A stretch of 64,000 bases of DNA from the NCBI GenBank assembly GCA_016218815.1, contig JACRCX010000022.1, forward strand, positions 1 to 64,000, given 5' to 3'. Positions 35,955-44,861 of the stretch are shown here, in pieces. Both the position numbers and the translations under genes were made by a program. This DNA is from Deltaproteobacteria bacterium. Its GTDB lineage: Bacteria > Myxococcota_A > Polyangia > DRWM01 > JAAZOP01. How positions within the stretch are numbered: position 1 is the first letter of the stretch; each line of letters opens with the position of its first letter. The notes below the pieces were generated by a model. It was not told the origin of the DNA, did no database searches, and worked only from the letters and a program-made list of their open reading frames with translations.

Positions 35955-38726
35955 GTGAGACGGATCAACCTCGAGGCCTGGCACGGGCGCAGCCTCTTCG
36001 TGCTCTTCGCGTGGGCGGCGCTGGCCATCGGCTCCGCTCACCCCTTCGCCATCGCCGTGACCGCGGTTCTGGCCGTGGCGACGTTCGCCATCGGACGCCT
36101 GGAGCGCGGGGCGGGCCGCCACGGCTCGCGCATGGACGGCGTCGCGATCGTCCTGCTCGCACTGACGGCGTTCACCTTCTTCCAACTCGTTCCGCTGCCG
36201 CCATCGACGGTCCGCTTCCTCTCGCCGCACGCCTTCGCACTGCACGACGCAGCGCTGGTGCCACTGGGCATCCCGCACTCCGGCGGCTGGATCCCGCTGT
36301 CCGTCGATCCGCCGGCGACCGCCCTGGCCGCGCTCGCCATGCTCGCCGTCTCGCTCACCTACCTCACGGTGCGCCAGCGCCTGCGCTCCCATGGCGGGCG
36401 CGCCGTGCTCGGTCCGGTCGTGGCCGCCGGGGCCGCCGTCGCCGTCGTCTTCTTCCTGCATCGCCTGGCGGGCTGGACCAGGGTCTACGACGAGTACCTG
36501 CCGCGCTACGCCGCGGCCACGCCGCTGGCGGCGCCGTTCCTCAACTCCAACCACCTCGCCGGCGCGCTCGGCTTCGCCGCCACCCTCTCCATCGGCCTGG
36601 CGCTCTCCTCCGTCGAACGCTTCCGGCGGCTGACGTTGATGACCGCCGGGGCGATGACCGGCGGCGCCTGCCTGCTCACGCTCTCGCGCGGCGGCATCAT
36701 CGGCTTCGTGGCGGGGCAGGTGCTTTTCGTCGTGTTGCGCTTCGCCGCGCGCCGGGCCGAGAGCCGCGAGGAGGGCGGCTCGACCGCCGAGCGCTCGCGG
36801 GAGGCGGGGAAGACGGCGGAGGATGGCGAGGGCCCCGCGGCGGGAGTCGCCCAGGACGCCGTGGCGGCCGGCCCGGGAGACTCCGGGACGTCGGCCGACG
36901 ACGGTGGGAACGGGGGTTCCGGGAAGAGGCGTCGCCGCTCGCGCGAGAACCAGGACCTCCACCTGGCCTGGGCCTCCCTGGGCGCCCTGCTCGCGATCAC
37001 GGCCGGCTCCTACGTGGCATACGACGCCATCCTTTCCGAGTTCGAGGGCGGCGACACGTCGAAGCTGGAGATCGCGCGCGACGCGATGACGATGACGGGC
37101 GACTACCCCGTGACCGGGATCGGCCGCGGGGCCTTCCTCGCCGCGTACCCGCCGTACCAGACGCAAGACGACACCGCGACCTACACGAATCCGGAGTGCA
37201 TCGTGCCCCAGTACCTGGTCGAGTGGGGCTTGCCCCTGGGCGGCCTCGCCCTCCTGGGCCTGCTGTTCGTCGTGGGCCGAGCGGTCCTGCGGCCGCCGCT
37301 CAAGGCGCACAATGCCGCCGCCATCGCCGCGGTGTTCGCGCTGCTGTTGCAGAACGTGGTCGATTTCGGCCTCGAGCTGCTCGGTCTGGCGCTGCCCTTC
37401 ATCGCCGCGCTGGCGGTGGTGCGCGAGTCGGGTGCGGTGGGCGACGCGCGCCGGACGCAGCGCCCGAGCCATCCGCGCCTGCGCCTGCCCGGCCCCTCCT
37501 GGATGCTCGCCGTCGCGGGCACCCTCGCGGCCGTCGCGCTCCTTTACCCCTGGGCCGCGGCGAACGACCTGGGCGTGGAGTCGGATCGCTTCCGCCTCTA
37601 CGCCGGCGACAAGCAGTACCACCCGGGAATGCTCGACGACGCCCGCGAGGCGTTCGCGCGGCATCCCGCGGACTACTACCTGCCGTTCCTGGCCGGCATC
37701 CACCTCGCACGCACCGGCCACGGCTCGCCCATCGCCTTCTGGAACCAGGCGCTGCGCCTGCGCCCCTGCTCCTCGATGGCCCACTTCGCCGTGGCCGCGT
37801 ACCTCGCGCGCCGGCCCACCCACCGTTCGCAGGCGGTCGAGGAATTCGGCCAGGCGGTGCGCTGCCGCCCGAGCGCGCTCGGGCAGGCGGCGGCGGCCGT
37901 CGCTCGCCTGACGACCGGCGTACCCGCGATCGACGGCTCCACCGACAACGACGCCTTCGTGCGGCTCGCTGCAGGCGATCCGGGCCCCTTCGCGCGCGCG
38001 CCGGAAGCGGAAGCGGCGTCCGAGCGGCGCCGGATCGAGGTCTGGGACGCGTTGGGTGACGCCTACGAGCTGACCGGAAAGGGAGCCGCGGCCGCCGCGG
38101 TCGACGCCCGGCTGCTCGAGCACGACGCGGGCCATGCCGCCGCCCGCTACCGCCGCGCCCGCGCCGCACTCGCGGCCGGCGACACGCAGGATGCGCTTGA
38201 GCAGCTCGCGCGGATCCCGCGCGACGCGGCCTCGGCCGACTCCGCGTGGTACCTGCTCCATGCCCGCGCGTACCAGGCGCAGGGCCGCTTCGACGAGGCC
38301 GTCGCGGTGCTGGAACAGGGGCTGGCCGCGCTGCGAACGCCGGACATCCCCGTCGCGTTGTCGGAGCTGTACGCGGGCGCGGGAGACTTCGAGGCGGCGG
38401 CACACGCCCTCTCCGCGCTGGAGACCCGGGCCCGCACGCAGCAGGAGCGCTCGGACGCCGTGGCCCGTCGCGTCCAGCTCCTGATCCGCGCCGGACATCC
38501 GGCCGAGGCGCTCGAACAGACCCGCCGCGCGCTCGGCATCGACCCCGGGCGTCTCGATCTGTGGCGGGTCGCCGCCGAGCTAGCCGAACAGCTCGGCGAC
38601 ACCCCCGGAGCGGTCTGGGCGTTGCGCGAGCTGGTGCGACGCGATCCGAAGGACCAGGTGCTGCGGGACAGGCTGCGCGAAGCCGAGACGCACGCCACGC
38701 AGGTCCGTCTGCTCAGCCCGCCGTAG
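35955..38726 (+). CDS. O-antigen ligase/polymerase family membrane protein with C-terminal TPRs
   Basis: 923 residues from GTG 35955. The first 490 or so residues carry about ten membrane helices and the Wzy/WaaL signature: FLNSNHLAGALGFAATLSIG, LTLSRGGIIGFVAGQVLF and, in the periplasmic loop, GDYPVTGIGRGAFLAAYPPY. A low-complexity acidic insert lies near residues 270-330. The C-terminal 400 residues are TPR-like repeats (AGFPAEALEQTRRALGIDP-type units; LEQGLAALRTPDIPVALSEL). It probably polymerises or transfers undecaprenyl-linked repeat units on the periplasmic face. Co-transcribed with wzc-like. Which of polymerase or ligase it is cannot be decided from sequence. Confidence 0.82.
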   Translation: MRRINLEAWHGRSLFVLFAWAALAIGSAHPFAIAVTAVLAVATFAIGRLERGAGRHGSRMDGVAIVLLALTAFTFFQLVPLPPSTVRFLSPHAFALHDAALVPLGIPHSGGWIPLSVDPPATALAALAMLAVSLTYLTVRQRLRSHGGRAVLGPVVAAGAAVAVVFFLHRLAGWTRVYDEYLPRYAAATPLAAPFLNSNHLAGALGFAATLSIGLALSSVERFRRLTLMTAGAMTGGACLLTLSRGGIIGFVAGQVLFVVLRFAARRAESREEGGSTAERSREAGKTAEDGEGPAAGVAQDAVAAGPGDSGTSADDGGNGGSGKRRRRSRENQDLHLAWASLGALLAITAGSYVAYDAILSEFEGGDTSKLEIARDAMTMTGDYPVTGIGRGAFLAAYPPYQTQDDTATYTNPECIVPQYLVEWGLPLGGLALLGLLFVVGRAVLRPPLKAHNAAAIAAVFALLLQNVVDFGLELLGLALPFIAALAVVRESGAVGDARRTQRPSHPRLRLPGPSWMLAVAGTLAAVALLYPWAAANDLGVESDRFRLYAGDKQYHPGMLDDAREAFARHPADYYLPFLAGIHLARTGHGSPIAFWNQALRLRPCSSMAHFAVAAYLARRPTHRSQAVEEFGQAVRCRPSALGQAAAAVARLTTGVPAIDGSTDNDAFVRLAAGDPGPFARAPEAEAASERRRIEVWDALGDAYELTGKGAAAAAVDARLLEHDAGHAAARYRRARAALAAGDTQDALEQLARIPRDAASADSAWYLLHARAYQAQGRFDEAVAVLEQGLAALRTPDIPVALSELYAGAGDFEAAAHALSALETRARTQQERSDAVARRVQLLIRAGHPAEALEQTRRALGIDPGRLDLWRVAAELAEQLGDTPGAVWALRELVRRDPKDQVLRDRLREAETHATQVRLLSPP

Positions 38727-38773
38727 GGGTGGATGGCGCGGGTTCGCCGGTCGGCCGGGGGCGGGGGCGAAGA

Positions 38774-38808
38774 GAAACCACCGCTGAACACCGATGGACA
38801 CCGATGGC
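38774..38808. repeat. Decamer array CCGATGGACA, copy 2
   Basis: GAAACCACCGCTGAACACCG followed by ATGGACACCGATGGC, matching 29607-29640 with a few changes. It lies 47 bp after the polymerase/ligase stop and before the NusG-like gene. Confidence 0.75.
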
Positions 38809-38927
38809 TCCGGCCGGGGACCGAGGGCGGCAGGTGTGTCGCGACCCGTGCGGGGGACGACGGCGCCTGCGGTCACGCGGCGGGTCGGTTCTTGCCGCCG
38901 GTGCCCGACCGCGCGTAGATTCGCGGC

Positions 38928-39425
38928 GTGGCTTGGTACGCGGTCCACGTAAGATCGAATTTCGAGCGGCAGGTCGTGCTGTTCCTGCGGGCCCGACGCG
39001 GGCCCGAGACGTTCCTGCCGACGTACCGGACGAGGTCGCGGCGGGCGGACGCCACTGGTCTGGTCGAGCGTCCGCTCTTCCCCGGCTACCTGTTCGTCCG
39101 GCTGGAGACGCTGGATCTCCCGCGCGTGACCGTGCTGCAGGCGCCCGGCGTCGTGCGGCTGGTCGAGTTCGGCGGGCGGGCGGCAGTGGTGGAGGACGAC
39201 GTTGTCGGCTCGCTGCGCATCATCGTCGCGGGCCCGGCCGAGGCCCGACCGCATCCACTGCTGCACGAGGGCCAGTTCGTGCGGGTCGTGGGCGGGCCCT
39301 TTGCCGGCGCCGCCGGACGGCTGGACCGCGGCCGCGGGCGCAAGCCGCGCCTGGTCGTGACCATCGACATCCTCGGACGCGCCGCGGCCGTCCCCGTTCT
39401 CCTGGTGGACGTCGAGCCGGCGTGA
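38928..39425 (+). CDS. NusG-like antiterminator (RfaH/UpxY type)
   Basis: 165 residues from GTG 38928. The N-terminal NGN domain is clear: AWYAVHVRSNFERQVVLFLR, then TFLPTYRTRSRR and ERPLFPGYLFVRLE. The C-terminal KOW domain follows (LLHEGQFVRVVGGPFAGAAG). Specialised NusG paralogues of this kind sit in polysaccharide operons and prevent premature termination of the long transcript. Its place at the end of the export genes fits that role. It is convergent with the OPX gene across a bidirectional hairpin at 39442-39527. Confidence 0.85.
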   Translation: MAWYAVHVRSNFERQVVLFLRARRGPETFLPTYRTRSRRADATGLVERPLFPGYLFVRLETLDLPRVTVLQAPGVVRLVEFGGRAAVVEDDVVGSLRIIVAGPAEARPHPLLHEGQFVRVVGGPFAGAAGRLDRGRGRKPRLVVTIDILGRAAAVPVLLVDVEPA

Positions 39426-39441
39426 CAGGCGGTGCCGTGGT

Positions 39442-39527
39442 GCGTTGGAGCGGTGGAGCGTTGGTCGGGCTCGTTCTGACCCCGAATCCGGAGGTCGCTC
39501 CTCCCCAACGATCTACCGCTCCAACGC
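39442..39527. terminator. Bidirectional stem-loop built from octamer repeats
   Basis: Left arm 39442-39464 (GCGTTGGAGCGGTGGAGCGT...) pairs with 39505-39527 with two to three mismatches over 23 bp, around a 40-base loop. It lies between the convergent NusG-like and OPX genes. The arms are made of GGAGCGGT/GGAGCGTT units that recur at 40160-40192. Confidence 0.65.
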
Positions 39528-39536
39528 TTCAACGCT

Positions 39537-40169
39537 CTAGTAGAACCGTTGCGGGACGGAGATCCGGTCGTTCGGCTGCAGGAGGATGTCGGACTGCCGG
39601 CCCTCCTCGATTTCCTCAACCGGGACGAGGACGCTGACCTCCTCGCCTTCGCGCGTGACGCGGGTGAGCTGCGTCTGGTTGCGATCCGCCAGCGGACCGA
39701 AGCCGCCCGCCAGGGCGATCGCCTGGATGATCGTCACCCCTTCCTCCCAGTCGAAGGTGCCGGGGTGCTGGACCTGCCCGAGAACGGAGATCTTCTTCGA
39801 GCGGTACTGGGTGACGAGCACGGTGACCTGCGGGTCGCGGAGGAACTCGAGGTCGATGAGGGCCTGGCGGATGGCCTGCGAAATCTCCTGCGGCTGGCGT
39901 CCGGCGACGAGGATTCGGCCGACGAGGGGGAAGTCGATCGTGCCGTCGCTGGCGACCTGGAACGCGCCGGAGAGCTGCTCCTGGCCCATCACGCGGACCT
40001 CGAACTCGTCCGTCGGCCCTACGCTGGTGTCGACCGTGATCGGCGGCAGGTTGGTCGGCATCGGAGGAGGAGGTGGGCAGCCCGTCGCGACGAGCGACAC
40101 CAGGACCAGGGTCGCGAATCCCCCGCCCGCGGCTGCCTGGCGCCCGTGCTTTCGGGACGACCGCTCCAC
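39537..40169 (-). CDS. Short OPX polysaccharide export lipoprotein (Wza-like)
   Basis: 210 residues from GTG 40169. The lipoprotein signal ATLVLVSLVATGCPPPPP is lipidated at the Cys. A Poly_export (PES) domain follows (VGPTDEFEVRVMGQEQLSGA, DGTIDFPLVGRILVAGRQPQ, DPQVTVLVTQYRSKKISVLG), then one SLBB domain (GTFDWEEGVTIIQAIALAGG) to the end. It lacks the C-terminal amphipathic helix that lets E. coli Wza cross the outer membrane. In myxobacteria such short OPX proteins work with a separate outer-membrane barrel, and one is encoded directly upstream. The start codon lies inside GGAGCGGT-type repeats, and the stop TAG is part of another such repeat. Confidence 0.85.
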   Translation of the reverse strand: MERSSRKHGRQAAAGGGFATLVLVSLVATGCPPPPPMPTNLPPITVDTSVGPTDEFEVRVMGQEQLSGAFQVASDGTIDFPLVGRILVAGRQPQEISQAIRQALIDLEFLRDPQVTVLVTQYRSKKISVLGQVQHPGTFDWEEGVTIIQAIALAGGFGPLADRNQTQLTRVTREGEEVSVLVPVEEIEEGRQSDILLQPNDRISVPQRFY

Positions 40170-40189
40170 CGCTTTACCGCTCCACCGCT

Positions 40190-41560
40190 CTAGTAGATGA
40201 CTCTCGCCCCGGCCAGCGCCGTCAGCTTCCAGTACGCCTCGGAGGTCAGGCCCCCGGGGGCCGTGCTGTCGCCACTGGCGAAGTCGGTGAAGTTCTGCTC
40301 GTAGGTCAACGTAGCGTTGAACCCCAGCCAGTCCTTCAGGCGGTACTCGGCGAAGAGCGAGCCGGTCAGGCGGACGTCGTTGCGCTGACTCTGGTTGACG
40401 TACCGGCCGTTGTTGAAGATGGTCCCGTCCTGCTGGTAGGTCGTCGCGTACTGGTCGTAGCTCACGCCGACCTTCGTGCCGATGAGGAAGACGCCCGAGA
40501 ACAGGTGGTCCCAGCCGACGTAGCCTTCGTTGCGGACGTAGAAGTTGGAGAAGTACGAGTCGACGAAGTCGCGGATGAACCCCAGCTTGAGGCGGCCGGA
40601 GCCGCCGATGATGAAGTCGATCTCGGCCTGCCCGATGACGCTCTCGAAGTCCTCGCCCAGGTCGTAGAAGCCGGCGCCGTAGCCGACGCGGAGCTGCGTG
40701 GCGATGATCGGCGTCCACTGGCCGTTCATGCCGATCCACGAGCGGACCGGGTAGGACGAGCTGACGGCGATGCCCATCGCGTCCTCACCGTTGTCCCGAA
40801 GCACGGGCGAGAACGTCGTCTGGAACGTGAGCGCGGTGTTGGGGAAGAAGCGCCAGCGGCCGACCAGGTCGGCCCGCGGCGAGAGGTAGTCGCCGCGGAC
40901 GCTGGTGTCGCCGCCGGTTTCGTAGAGATTGAAGCCGAAGCCGGCCAGCAGGTTCAGCTCGAGCGTGCCGCCGCCCGGCGCCCATCCTACGCCGAGCTGC
41001 GCATCATTCATGTCGCGGTTGAAGTTCTGGGGCGCGGAGTTGTTGCCCGGGTCGATGGTGCGCGTGTACGTGTCGCGCAGGAGGAAGCTCCAGGTGCGGC
41101 GCGGGAAGACGACAAGGTCCAGGGTCGTCTGGATGCCGACGTCGCTCTGATCCATGACCGCCGAATCCGCGCTCAGGTACTGGTTGTACGGCGCCGCGAT
41201 CTGGAGGCGGAAATCGACCGAGGGGTTCGTCGTCGTCGTCGTGCCGTCGGGGTTCTCGATACGCTGCGGCGGCAGCGTCGCCAGGCCGACCTGCGGCGTG
41301 ATGCGCAGGCGACCGGCCCCGGCCACCGCGGCGTCGGAGGGCGCGTAGAAGACGTTGGTATCGTAGCCGCCTTCCACCGCGATGCCGGCGTGGAAGACGA
41401 CGCTGTCCGAGAGCATGATCCCCGGACCTTCGGTGGCCCGCCGGTCACGCAGCCATTCCTGTGCGGCCGCGCCGGCCGGAGCGAGGCACAACCCGGCCGC
41501 CAGCAGGATTCCCCAGCCGAACGAGCGATGAGCCGACTGAGCGCTCCCCCTGACGTGCAT
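40190..41560 (-). CDS. Outer-membrane beta-barrel partner of the OPX export protein
   Basis: 456 residues from ATG 41560, preferred because GGAGAG lies 7 bp upstream; ATG 41575 has no ribosome-binding site. A signal peptide ends LCLAPAGAAAQ. The mature chain shows repeated amphipathic strands, for example FHAGIAVEGGYDTNVFYAP at the N-terminus (typical of the BBP2/PF10082-type exopolysaccharide barrels), TFQTTFSPVLRDNGEDA, LKLGFIRDFVDSYFSNFYV and a final strand YWKLTALAGARVIY. About 18 strands are likely. In Myxococcus such barrels form the outer-membrane channel for polysaccharide together with short OPX proteins. It shares the stop context CTACTAGAGCG with the OPX gene 20 bp downstream. Confidence 0.8.
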   Translation of the reverse strand: MHVRGSAQSAHRSFGWGILLAAGLCLAPAGAAAQEWLRDRRATEGPGIMLSDSVVFHAGIAVEGGYDTNVFYAPSDAAVAGAGRLRITPQVGLATLPPQRIENPDGTTTTTNPSVDFRLQIAAPYNQYLSADSAVMDQSDVGIQTTLDLVVFPRRTWSFLLRDTYTRTIDPGNNSAPQNFNRDMNDAQLGVGWAPGGGTLELNLLAGFGFNLYETGGDTSVRGDYLSPRADLVGRWRFFPNTALTFQTTFSPVLRDNGEDAMGIAVSSSYPVRSWIGMNGQWTPIIATQLRVGYGAGFYDLGEDFESVIGQAEIDFIIGGSGRLKLGFIRDFVDSYFSNFYVRNEGYVGWDHLFSGVFLIGTKVGVSYDQYATTYQQDGTIFNNGRYVNQSQRNDVRLTGSLFAEYRLKDWLGFNATLTYEQNFTDFASGDSTAPGGLTSEAYWKLTALAGARVIY

Positions 41561-41578
41561 CCGCAATCTCTCCATCGT

Positions 41579-41596
41579 GCGGGTCGCGCGACCCGC
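41579..41596. terminator. 18-bp perfect palindrome between the coiled-coil and barrel genes
   Basis: GCGGGTCGCGCGACCCGC in the short gap between the coiled-coil gene stop (41612) and the barrel gene start. It could be an attenuating hairpin or a protein-binding site within the operon. Confidence 0.45.
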
Positions 41597-41611
41597 CTTC
41601 CCGCTTGAACT

Positions 41612-42205
41612 CTAGGTCGTGGGGCTGGCGTGCGGAGGCCGGTCCAGCATCAGATCCGGAATCTCCAACTCGGTCAGGTCCTCGGGCGTCAGCCCGGGAT
41701 CACGAATCACCGTGACATCGGCGCCTTCCCCGGTGGGCCCTGCCGAGCCGATGCACTGCTCCACTTCCATCCGCAACGTCTGGATCTTCTGGTAGACCAC
41801 GACGAGCACCCGGTACTCGTGCCGCCGGCGGTCCTCGTCGCCAAGATTGATCGCCTCGCGCAGGGACGTACGCCGGTCGTCAAAGGACTGGATCTGCGCG
41901 TTTATCTCCATCAATTTGTTGTTCAGGCAGTTGATGCGGACGATGTCCGGACGGTCTTCCTGCCGGGCCGACGCCAGGAGACGCGCCGCGTACTCCTGCG
42001 TCTGAACGATCACGCCGTACTTCTCGTCGGCCCACCCGATCTGCTCCTGCGGAGTCAGGTTGGCTTCCTGCTCGAACGACATCTGCGTCTCGCCGCCCGT
42101 ACTGGAGCCGGCGGGACCTTCCTGGGCCGTGGCCGTGAAACCGGCCACCAGTGCGGCGCCCATCGCAACCGCCGCAAGAACCAACCACTTCGACGCGATC
42201 CCCAT
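41612..42205 (-). CDS. Exported coiled-coil protein of the export locus
   Basis: 197 residues. A signal peptide (MGIASKWLVLAAVAMGAALV to about residue 27) is followed by a helical, Gln/Glu/Arg-rich central part with heptad character at about 45-150 (LTPQEQIGWADEKYGVIVQT, LNNKLMEINAQIQSFDDRRT, YQKIQTLRMEVEQC). One Cys sits in each half of the helical region. An acidic C-terminus ends the chain. No recognised family. It is the first gene of a probable three-gene operon with the barrel and OPX genes, so a periplasmic spacer or assembly role in polysaccharide export is inferred. Confidence 0.65.
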   Translation of the reverse strand: MGIASKWLVLAAVAMGAALVAGFTATAQEGPAGSSTGGETQMSFEQEANLTPQEQIGWADEKYGVIVQTQEYAARLLASARQEDRPDIVRINCLNNKLMEINAQIQSFDDRRTSLREAINLGDEDRRRHEYRVLVVVYQKIQTLRMEVEQCIGSAGPTGEGADVTVIRDPGLTPEDLTELEIPDLMLDRPPHASPTT

Positions 42206-42383
42206 AGCCGCCTCCCCGATGAGCGACGAACGGTTTCTAGTCGATACCGTCCATCAAGTCAACCCCCGTTGCGACGACCTGAACCGCGCGGAATCAGGGA
42301 CGGTTCTGTCATCGTCGTCGGGGCACACTCCATGACGGCCCGTTGGGTGCCCGCAAGGGCGGTTTCGTTCAACGATCGGGAAG

Positions 42384-44039
42384 CTACGGTGCGATGAAGC
42401 TGATCGGCAGGCGGACACGGAAGTCGCCGCCCTCGGGCGGACTCGCGGTGAAGTTGAGCGACCGGAGCCTTCCCGAAATGCAGCTCGTGACCCCGGCGGC
42501 GCTCAGCGCCGAGTCGTCACTCGCCACCTCGACGCTCACGCTGCCCTGCTGGTTGATCACGATGATGAAGGTCAGGTCGCCCGAGAGCGTCGGGTCGCGC
42601 GACAACGCGTTGTTGTAGCAGGCCTCGATCGCGCCACGTTTCCCCTGCAGCTTCTGCTGGAAGACGCTGCCGCTCATACGACCCGATCCGCCGGCCGGAG
42701 AACCGCCGCTGGTGCGGACCTTGCCCTTCTTGATCTCCTTCGTCTCGACCTTCGCCACCTCGGTGTGGACCGGCACCACCGCGGGTCCGGTCCCGGCGGC
42801 GCCCTCGCCCCCCTCGGTCCCGCCGATCTGCCCGACCGTGGGGCCCGTGCCCATGTAGTTGCCCGGCGTCATCGAGTAGCCACCACCACCACCACCCTCG
42901 GTCGTGCCGGCCGCTCCCTCCATCGCGCCCATCAGGTCGGTCACGGCGCCGCCGACGCCGCCGAACTCCGTGCCGATGCCCATCACCGGGCCGGTACCGT
43001 CGCCGCCGCCGAGGAGGTTCTCGAGGTTGAGGCTGTTCTCGACCTTGGCGCCGATCGACGCGATCTGGCCCTGCGTCAGCGACTCGCCGCCGATGTTGAC
43101 CCGGTTGGGATCCGGTCCGTGGCGCGGTCCGGCTTCCGGCTTGACCTCGGTCACCGCGACTTCGGCCGCTGTCTCGCCGGTGTCACTCGTCGTGGGCGTC
43201 TCCTGTCCCGTTTCCGCCTGCTCGCCCTCGCCCGGTTTCTTCTCCCCTTCGTCGCTCTGGTCCTTCTCCGGCTCGGTTTCGGACGCCGTCACGACCTGGA
43301 TGTTAACCGGGGAGAAGTCCCCGGCAAGGATTTCGTCGAGAGTCGGCTTGGGCCACTCGGGGATCATCACGCCGCAGAACAGGCCGACGTGAAGCGCGAG
43401 GGCGGCGCCGAGAGAGTACATGAAGCCGCCGTCCATACGGGCGATCCAGCCGCCTCGGACGGAGGCGGGAAGCTGGGGTCGGGGCTGGATCGGAGGCGGC
43501 ACGACGAACTGGAACAGCATCGTCGTGTCGCCGATGACCACCTTGCCCTTGCAGTCCTCGGTCAACGCCACCTGCGTGCCGCGGGGACCGGGGAGCGCCT
43601 TCTTGGAGGCGCGGATCGCGGCGAGGTCCATCACGCCGCCGTCGGCGGCCGGGAACGCCACGCGCCCGGACATCTCCGGCGCGATTGTCAGGAAGTACTG
43701 GTCGCCCTTGGGGCCGCCTGGACGCAACTCGAAGAGCGGGAAACGGCCGGGCACCGAGGCGTGCGGAGTGACGAAGTGGTTCTTCTCGGACTGGCCGACC
43801 GTGACCGTCTCGCGCAGGCGCACGATCCGCTCCTCGATGATGCGAGCGCCCTGGATCACGCCGATGCGCAGCACCTTGGGCACGTTGGCCTGCATCGCGG
43901 CCATGGCCGCAGCCCCGCGGCGGATCACCCGGGGCTTGCCGTCCGGCCCGCGGACGACGCGGATCGGCTTGGGACGCTTGGCCATGCCGGGTGCGGCCGG
44001 GCCACCCTTCGCAACGGGCTGTACGCTTGGCTTGTTCAT
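42384..44039 (-). CDS. GltG/PglI-like TonB-type envelope protein (AgmX/PglI C-terminal domain)
   Basis: 551 residues. The cytoplasmic N-terminal 200 residues look FHA-like (ERIVRLRETVTVGQSEKNHF, PGRFPLFELRPGGPKGDQYF), after a basic leader. One TM helix lies at about 210-230 (YSLGAALALHVGLFCGVMIP). A Glu/Gly-rich periplasmic spacer (240-440) follows. The C-terminal AgmX/PglI TonB-like domain is clear: KRGAIEACYNNALSRDPTLS, TFIIVINQQGSVSVEVASDD and VTSCISGRLRSLNF, with its paired cysteines. In Myxococcus xanthus such proteins link the inner-membrane motor to periplasmic and outer-membrane gliding proteins. It follows the TolR genes on the same strand. Confidence 0.85.
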   Translation of the reverse strand: MNKPSVQPVAKGGPAAPGMAKRPKPIRVVRGPDGKPRVIRRGAAAMAAMQANVPKVLRIGVIQGARIIEERIVRLRETVTVGQSEKNHFVTPHASVPGRFPLFELRPGGPKGDQYFLTIAPEMSGRVAFPAADGGVMDLAAIRASKKALPGPRGTQVALTEDCKGKVVIGDTTMLFQFVVPPPIQPRPQLPASVRGGWIARMDGGFMYSLGAALALHVGLFCGVMIPEWPKPTLDEILAGDFSPVNIQVVTASETEPEKDQSDEGEKKPGEGEQAETGQETPTTSDTGETAAEVAVTEVKPEAGPRHGPDPNRVNIGGESLTQGQIASIGAKVENSLNLENLLGGGDGTGPVMGIGTEFGGVGGAVTDLMGAMEGAAGTTEGGGGGGYSMTPGNYMGTGPTVGQIGGTEGGEGAAGTGPAVVPVHTEVAKVETKEIKKGKVRTSGGSPAGGSGRMSGSVFQQKLQGKRGAIEACYNNALSRDPTLSGDLTFIIVINQQGSVSVEVASDDSALSAAGVTSCISGRLRSLNFTASPPEGGDFRVRLPISFIAP

Positions 44040-44143
44040 CGTGTTTCGGCCCCCTGTCGTGCCGTGACCGGCGAGGTTGCGGGGTCCGTACGGGCGGAAT
44101 GCGTCGCGGGATCTCCGGACCGGTCGTGAGCGCCGTCGAAGGA

Positions 44144-44761
44144 CTAGTCCTTCATCTGGGTGACCGTCCGGACGATCGCGAACATGTACCGCTCGTATCC
44201 CGCCTCCTTGGCCGTGTACAGCACCTCCTTGATGATCCGGACCGGCGTGTGGATGTCCGCGACGATGAGCAGCCAGTCCTTCGTCGAGTACGCCCGACCC
44301 GTTCGACGCTCGACCTCACCGAGCTGCTGCTTGTACGCGTCGAGCTGCGCCCGGAGATCCTCGATGAGGTAGCTCGACTTGCCGCCGGCCTTCGCCTTCT
44401 CATCGACCGTCCGGACCCCGTTCTCCTCGCGCAGCAACGCCGAGCGCTGCTGGTTGCAATAGATCGCATCCGCTTGGATCTCGACGCGGGCCGCACCTTG
44501 GATCTCGAGCTTGCTGGACGAGTACGCGACCTGGAGCTTGTCGTTCTGGTTGATGCTGATCGGCTCCATCGCGTAGTTGGACATGAGGAAGGAGAGGATG
44601 ATGGTCATGGCGTCCATCAGCGAGGTGATCGCCAGACCGACCGGGGGAAGATCGTGCGAACCCTTCTTCTGCTTCTTCTTCGCGAGATAGCCAGCATCGA
44701 GCTGGATCCCCTGCTCGACTTCCGCAGGCGGTTGATTCGGCGGCTGCTGCTCGTAGCTCAT
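44144..44761 (-). CDS. ExbD/TolR-like motor protein 2 (AglS/AglR type)
   Basis: 205 residues from ATG 44761, with GGAGGG about 11 bp upstream; a TTG three codons earlier is possible. One TM helix near 41-62 (PVGLAITSLMDAMTIILSFL) carries Asp50 at the position of the essential proton-binding Asp of ExbD/TolR. The N-terminus is cytoplasmic and basic (LAKKKQKKGSHD). The periplasmic part has a helical segment (SYLIEDLRAQLDAYKQQLGE) and a TolR-like fold (DWLLIVADIHTPVRIIKEVL). It is expected to use proton flow with the TolQ homologue to drive envelope proteins. Confidence 0.85.
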   Translation of the reverse strand: MSYEQQPPNQPPAEVEQGIQLDAGYLAKKKQKKGSHDLPPVGLAITSLMDAMTIILSFLMSNYAMEPISINQNDKLQVAYSSSKLEIQGAARVEIQADAIYCNQQRSALLREENGVRTVDEKAKAGGKSSYLIEDLRAQLDAYKQQLGEVERRTGRAYSTKDWLLIVADIHTPVRIIKEVLYTAKEAGYERYMFAIVRTVTQMKD

Positions 44762-44786
44762 CGGTCCCAAACCCTCCGCCGAGCCC

Positions 44787-44860
44787 TGGCGATCCGCGGA
44801 GGATCGCCACGAAGCCCGGCTTGGTAATCCCCCGGCGCGAGAGGTTCCCGCGCGCGGGAA
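44787..44860 (-). terminator. Two hairpins between the TolR genes
   Basis: Directly after the first TolR stop is a 16-bp perfect palindrome, TTCCCGCGCGCGGGAA (44845-44860). Further on is a perfect 9-bp stem, TGGCGATCC (44787-44795) with GGATCGCCA (44801-44809). They may cause partial termination or protect mRNA, setting different levels of the two TolR proteins. Confidence 0.5.
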
Positions 44861-44861
44861 A

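Noticed and set aside
42384..44039. Plain TonB energy transducer for iron uptake
   Set aside because: There is no TonB-dependent receptor nearby, the N-terminal half is cytoplasmic and FHA-like, and the C-terminus matches the AgmX/PglI type beside AglQRS-like genes.
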